From an uncultured Bacteroidales bacterium (GTDB taxonomy: Bacteria > Bacteroidota > Bacteroidia > Bacteroidales > Paludibacteraceae): a stretch of DNA of 10,373 bases. Position numbers and translations under genes: made by a program. Where the stretch lies: the NCBI GenBank assembly GCA_903929065.1, contig CAIYTJ010000654.1:1-10373 (forward strand). The letters run 5' to 3'. Shown one piece after another: positions 7,461 to 10,373 of the stretch. Every line of letters starts with the position of its first letter. Positions within the stretch are counted from its first letter, which is position 1. The notes below the pieces were generated by a model. The model was given only the letters and a program-made list of their open reading frames with translations. It was not told the DNA's origin and ran no database searches.

Positions 7461-7913
7461 ATGAATAAATACAACCTATCGCACTCTGTTCGTAACCTGA
7501 CGATGCTCGTCGTGCTGCTTTCGTTAGCTGCCTGTGCCACTATTTCGTCGTTCGACCAGTATGCCTACACCCGTACCACTTCACTGAAAGTAGATGCATT
7601 GAACACCATGAGTCTGGCAACCGAAGATTATACTACCAACGAAAAGACCGTGCAGGATCTCCAAACCAACCTGCAAAAAGTGTATGAATACGAGAAGAAC
7701 CGTCCGAAGAATGAAATCACTCTCAAGATGTGGGATAAAATACTTGATGCCAACGGGCATTTGTTGTGCGGGTTTATCAAGCGGTGGCAAACGGAAAAGA
7801 AACTGAATGCGGTCTTCGTACAGGAAGAAAAAAAACTGGTGGGTGAGGCGTTCGACCAGATTGCCGGGCTTGAAAGCCATAAAATAAAACCATCCGATAT
7901 AAAAAACAATTAA
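7461..7913 (+). CDS. Small predicted lipoprotein, first gene of lysis-like group
   Basis: A 150-residue protein with a type II signal peptide ending in the lipobox LAAC (lipidated C25). The mature part is largely charged and helical, possibly with coiled-coil sections (about 55-115), and has no domain I recognise. It lies 12 nt before the next gene and leads a group containing a holin-like protein and an M15 peptidase. In phage lysis cassettes a small lipoprotein could act as an outer-membrane spanin, but there is no matching inner-membrane spanin and no direct sequence support, so that role is speculative. The DNA from here to about 9025 looks richer in G+C than the flanking protease genes. 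Confidence 0.75.
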   Translation: MNKYNLSHSVRNLTMLVVLLSLAACATISSFDQYAYTRTTSLKVDALNTMSLATEDYTTNEKTVQDLQTNLQKVYEYEKNRPKNEITLKMWDKILDANGHLLCGFIKRWQTEKKLNAVFVQEEKKLVGEAFDQIAGLESHKIKPSDIKNN

Positions 7914-7925
7914 AACCAACCGATT

Positions 7926-8252
7926 ATGGGAAACATAGATTTTCAAGCCATACTGGCTACACTCAAAGAAGGAGTAACCGGACTAGCTACCGCCACGGTT
8001 CAAAATTACGTTAATGAAGCCAAAGCCGATGGACTCAAACTGGTGGAAAGTTTAAAAGCAGATATTCAAACCTGGGGGCAAGACCTTGTTGCCGGTAAAA
8101 TGTCGACTGCCGACGTGGAGTTTTTGGTTATGGCTAAGAAAGAAGTCATTGAAATGAATGCGCTGAAACAAGCCGGACTGGGCCTGATTAAAGTTGACGA
8201 ATTCAAAAACAGCCTGCTGCAACTTATTGTCAAAACGCTGACCAGTTTATAG
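7926..8252 (+). CDS. Conserved-looking helical protein, unknown function
   Basis: A 108-residue soluble protein with no signal peptide or membrane segment. It is predicted almost entirely alpha-helical, with amphipathic stretches and a weakly hydrophobic end (SLLQLIVKTLTSL). I believe similar proteins accompany holin/M15 pairs in Bacteroidota genomes, but I cannot name a family with certainty. It starts 12 nt after the lipoprotein gene. Its TAG stop (8250-8252) falls inside the first unit of a 7-bp repeat array, so the repeat forms the end of the gene. The ordered codon use and tight spacing support a real gene. Confidence 0.7.
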   Translation: MGNIDFQAILATLKEGVTGLATATVQNYVNEAKADGLKLVESLKADIQTWGQDLVAGKMSTADVEFLVMAKKEVIEMNALKQAGLGLIKVDEFKNSLLQLIVKTLTSL

Positions 8253-8302
8253 TTTATAGTTGACAGTTGATAGTTGACAGTTGATAGTTGATAGTTCAAA
8301 GT
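8247..8302 (+). repeat. Array of eight 7-bp units (tgacagt/tgatagt type)
   Basis: Eight consecutive heptamers: ttatagt twice, then tgacagt, tgatagt, tgacagt, tgatagt, tgatagt and tcaaagt. They start at 8247 and keep an exact 7-bp register to 8302. The array overlaps the last codons of the upstream gene. Directly after it, ctatgtgttctatgtgtg with tctaatgtggt (about 8307-8335) is another simple repeat-like phrase of a kind frequent between Bacteroidota genes. It resembles slipped-strand expansions rather than a protein-coding sequence. Confidence 0.85.
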
Positions 8303-8348
8303 GATACTATGTGTTCTATGTGTGTCTAATGTGGTAAAAAATAATCAA

Positions 8349-8588
8349 ATGAAAAAGAAATCAGAATTTGGAAAAATAAGCGGTGTTGATTTGCTCAATG
8401 CGCTTTATCATGCACTAGTGGCAGTCATATTTCCTTTCCTGGCTTATTTAAACAAGGGAGTATTACCTGAAACCCGTCAGGAATGGATTATTATGATAGG
8501 TGTCTTTTTAAGTGCGTTTTTTGGTTAGCTGTTTAAAAGGGGAGTAACCAACTCTAACGGTCAACTATTTAAAACCGAACCAAAATGA
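8349..8588 (+). pseudogene. Holin-like small membrane protein, frame interrupted by TAG at 8526-8528
   Basis: A small inner-membrane protein with two predicted helices (about residues 16-34 and 45-59), the size and layout of phage holins. The best start is ATG 8349 (MKKKSEFGK); a GTG at 8301 would place repeat sequence in the protein. The frame stops after 59 residues at TAG 8526-8528, right after FLSAFFG. Downstream it stays open for 19 codons (LFKRGVTNSNGQLFKTEPK) and ends at TGA 8586-8588, overlapping the peptidase ATG as ATGA. A charged tail of this kind is usual after the last helix in such proteins, so the intact gene was probably 79 residues. TGG to TAG (Trp) is the easiest single change. 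It could also be a real short protein, a sequencing error, or a read-through codon. Confidence 0.65.
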
Positions 8589-9025
8589 ATCTTAGCAAAA
8601 ACTTTACATTGGAAGAATTGACCCGTACCAATTTGACCTTGCCGAATATACCGTCGGAATCAGAAAAGGCCAAACTAGCCGAACTGGTAAACGGATTGCT
8701 TCAACCACTTCGCGATAAATGGGGAAAACCAATAAATGTGACTTCCGGTTTCCGTTCGTCAGCGGTGAACAAAGAACAAGGTGGAAGTATAAAACCGCTT
8801 TCACAACACTGCAAGGGTGAAGCAGCCGATTTGGAAACGGATGATAATGCGCATCTATTTCATCTTATCTGCGAACACTTCGACTTTGATCAATTAATCT
8901 GGGAAAGCGGCAACGACCTCCAACCCGACTGGGTGCACGTGAGCTACAAAACCAAGGGCAACCGGAAACAGGTGCTGCGGATGACGGTGGTGAAAGGGAA
9001 GAAGAGGTATACAGTGATCAGTTGA
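8585..9025 (+). CDS. M15-family peptidase, endolysin-like (Peptidase_M15_3)
   Basis: A 146-residue zinc peptidase of the D-Ala-D-Ala carboxypeptidase/L-alanyl-D-glutamate type that cuts peptidoglycan stem peptides. Conserved elements: FTLEELTRT start (7-15), VTSGFRSSAVN (52-62), zinc motif SQHCKGEAADLE (73-84) with H75 and D82, and third zinc ligand H118 in DWVHVSY. All expected ligands are present, so it should be active. There is no signal peptide, as for phage endolysins that depend on a holin. Its ATG overlaps in ATGA the end of the interrupted holin-like frame, a sign of translational coupling. Its TGA stop (9023-9025) is the start of a tgacagt repeat unit. A domesticated prophage enzyme is a likely alternative to a working phage gene. 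Confidence 0.9.
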   Translation: MNLSKNFTLEELTRTNLTLPNIPSESEKAKLAELVNGLLQPLRDKWGKPINVTSGFRSSAVNKEQGGSIKPLSQHCKGEAADLETDDNAHLFHLICEHFDFDQLIWESGNDLQPDWVHVSYKTKGNRKQVLRMTVVKGKKRYTVIS

Positions 9026-9080
9026 CAGTTATCAGCAATCAGTTAATAGTAATTAGTTGACAGTTGAGTAAACAGTTATC
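9011..9080 (+). repeat. Degenerate tgacagt-type repeat region after the M15 peptidase
   Basis: This stretch holds exact tgacagt copies at 9023-9029 and 9058-9064 and related words such as tgatcagt, taatagt and aattagt in a looser register. The same heptamer forms the array at 8247-8302, so the holin-like gene and the peptidase are bracketed by related repeats in the same orientation. Confidence 0.7.
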
Positions 9081-9121
9081 AAATAATCAAATACACAACT
9101 AACCAACGAATAAAAATACTT

Positions 9122-9151
9122 ATGAAACAACTTTTTCTATTTGCTCTATGA
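9122..9151 (+). CDS. Nine-residue mini-ORF (MKQLFLFAL) overlapping the next start
   Basis: ATG 9122 opens a 9-codon frame encoding MKQLFLFAL, and its TGA (9149-9151) overlaps the ATG of the following gene as ATGA. The peptide looks like the start of a signal peptide. It could be a translational-coupling leader or the leftover start of a lost secreted protein. Its existence as a translated unit is inferred only from the overlap geometry. Confidence 0.3.
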   Translation: MKQLFLFAL

Positions 9152-10068
9152 ATAGACTTTTCAAATCAAGAAGCTTCTGGATATTATTTGCTACCGGAGT
9201 AACTACCATAGGTTATTGGTATATTTCTACCTGGGATAAATCGGTAATTAGTGATGTAAAAACATTTCCGTATCCATGGAATCAAACACCTTTTTCAATT
9301 GCATTTTATAATGGTTTATTAAAAAACAAGATTAAAGCCGGACTTGCTTTTGGACTACTTTCAATATTTGTACAAACCGTAATCATTTATTTTCCGATTA
9401 GTATTAAAAGAAAGAAATTTATTAAAGGAACCTTGTCACATATTATAAAACAATACCTGGAAGGTGATGTAACCAATAATCGAATAACCATTTATGTTGT
9501 AAAGAGAGGGTATCGAATGTATTTATCATACATCTGGAAATGCTTTATGGTTAATGTGGTTAAACACTATAAACGAAAATTATTAAGACCTCATTTACGA
9601 AGTTTTCCCAGACCTTTCAGAAAATACCTCGTGTTTTCGGGACGCTCCGGCAAACCTCATGAAGACGGCACCTCCACTTTTTTTCTAATTCCTGAAAGTG
9701 AAGATGAAATATCGGGAATTGCAGCTTATGTATTTTATGAGGATAAGCCACAATTTGTGGAATTACCTGACATAAGTCATATAGATTTTGATTCAATGCG
9801 CAAAATTGAAGATTTGACGGAACCTGAACATAAGTTAGCAGTAGAAAAATACATGGAAGAAGGTAAGGTCAATTCATTTGATAAATTGAAGATGTTTCAT
9901 CGGCATCCACAGCATTTATATGCCACTCCAATCTACGATAACAAAAATGATCCATTTGGTGTCATTGTTTTTGATAGTATGGAAAAGAAAACTGATTTTA
10001 AAAACAATCTGGATAATTTGTTGGGATATTGCAAAATAACTGAGAATATTATTAATTACATAAACTAA
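9148..10068 (+). CDS. Two-helix membrane protein with C-terminal GAF-like domain
   Basis: A 306-residue inner-membrane protein of unrecognised family. Two hydrophobic helices lie at about 9-27 and 64-86; the short loop between them should be outside, and KRKK after helix 2 predicts a cytoplasmic C-terminal part. From about 108 to 300 the pattern is GAF-like: strand NRITIYVVKRG, a basic linker (about 138-160), YLVFSGRSG, a central acidic segment, and the typical ending YATPIYDNKNDPFGVIVFDS (258-277). GAF domains bind small ligands such as cyclic nucleotides or act as protein-protein modules; no output domain (kinase, cyclase, nuclease) is present. The next gene starts 1 nt after the stop, suggesting the two work together. 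Related membrane-plus-GAF proteins occur in signalling and some defence loci, but the role here is unknown. Confidence 0.7.
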   Translation: MNRLFKSRSFWILFATGVTTIGYWYISTWDKSVISDVKTFPYPWNQTPFSIAFYNGLLKNKIKAGLAFGLLSIFVQTVIIYFPISIKRKKFIKGTLSHIIKQYLEGDVTNNRITIYVVKRGYRMYLSYIWKCFMVNVVKHYKRKLLRPHLRSFPRPFRKYLVFSGRSGKPHEDGTSTFFLIPESEDEISGIAAYVFYEDKPQFVELPDISHIDFDSMRKIEDLTEPEHKLAVEKYMEEGKVNSFDKLKMFHRHPQHLYATPIYDNKNDPFGVIVFDSMEKKTDFKNNLDNLLGYCKITENIINYIN

Positions 10069-10069
10069 A

Positions 10070-10373
10070 ATGGTAGATTTAATTAAGATTTCATTGGATA
10101 AACAATATCTTAACTCGAAAAATATTGTTGTTGTGGAGCCTAATTTTCCTCCTTCCGTAATACCTTATTATATCTTATTGACAGAGCTGGATGGAAAAAT
10201 TACAATTAAAAATGAATACTTGCCCAAAAATGAAGAAATAGTCAAATACCAGACATCAGAAAACCTGAAGTTTGTTTATGGACAAAATTCAGGACGGATT
10301 TACGAAATATATTCAATAAAACCATTAAAAAAAGAAGACCTAATCAACAGCATAATCCATTACAGCAAGCAGA
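10070..10373 (+). CDS. Unknown protein coupled to the GAF-like gene, 3' end outside window
   Basis: Only the first 101 codons are visible; the frame is still open at the window edge. It starts MVDLIKISLDKQYLNSKN, has no signal peptide or membrane helix in the visible part, and shows alternating strand-like and Lys/Glu-rich helical segments. I recognise no domain. Its ATG is one base beyond the stop of the membrane GAF-like gene, so translation is very likely coupled and the products may form a complex. The A+T-rich base composition matches its partner rather than the lysis-like group upstream. Confidence 0.65.
   Translation, partial: MVDLIKISLDKQYLNSKNIVVVEPNFPPSVIPYYILLTELDGKITIKNEYLPKNEEIVKYQTSENLKFVYGQNSGRIYEIYSIKPLKKEDLINSIIHYSKQ

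Noticed and set aside
8301..8348. GTG at 8301 as start of the holin-like gene
   Set aside because: It would translate simple intergenic repeat sequence (ILCVLCVSNVV); ATG 8349 gives a normal basic N-terminus.
8526..8528. Genome-wide recoding of TAG as a sense codon
   Set aside because: The lipoprotein gene (stop at 4321-4323) and the 108-residue gene (8250-8252) appear to end normally at TAG, so general recoding in this DNA is not supported.

Overview
The window is A+T-rich and appears to be chromosomal DNA from a member of the Bacteroidota. The evidence is a secreted M4 protease with a C-terminal type IX secretion (T9SS type A) sorting domain, an extended HU-like DNA-binding protein of the HU-HIG kind common in this phylum, lipoproteins with typical lipoboxes, weak or absent Shine-Dalgarno sequences, and long hairpins between genes. 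All supported genes lie on the + strand. No species can be named from the sequence.

Left part (1-2750): the window opens inside a secreted metzincin-type (M43-like) metalloprotease whose start lies just outside. It is followed by a hairpin, an HU-like gene, a 22-bp-period repeat block that ends in a 15-bp hairpin, and a small HNH nuclease gene. From 2748 to 3288 there is no convincing gene, but there is a run of hairpins resembling the remnant of a REP-like or IS200/IS605-like element.

Middle (3289-6940): a probable two-gene unit encodes a surface lipoprotein with six Asp-box (BNR/YCF48-like) repeats and, 19 nt later, an M4 (thermolysin-family) protease with FTP/PepSY-like propeptide, catalytic domain, Ig-like linker and T9SS sorting domain. 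A 17-bp hairpin closes this block.

Right part (7066-9025): a small SH3b protein is followed by a compact, more G+C-rich group: a small lipoprotein, a helical 108-residue protein, a holin-like two-helix membrane protein and an M15 peptidase (endolysin-like). This looks like a stand-alone lysis or cell-wall-remodelling cassette with no phage structural genes in view. The holin-like frame is cut by an in-frame TAG. Beyond it the frame stays open for 19 codons and stops exactly in the ATGA overlap with the peptidase gene. Arrays of 7-bp repeats (tgacagt/tgatagt) lie before the holin-like gene and after the peptidase and supply the stop codons of two genes.

Right edge (9122-10373): a 9-codon mini-ORF overlaps the start of a membrane protein with two N-terminal helices and a GAF-like domain. 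A tightly coupled unknown gene runs off the window 1 nt after it. This pair is the best candidate for an undescribed system, but its function cannot be read from the sequence.
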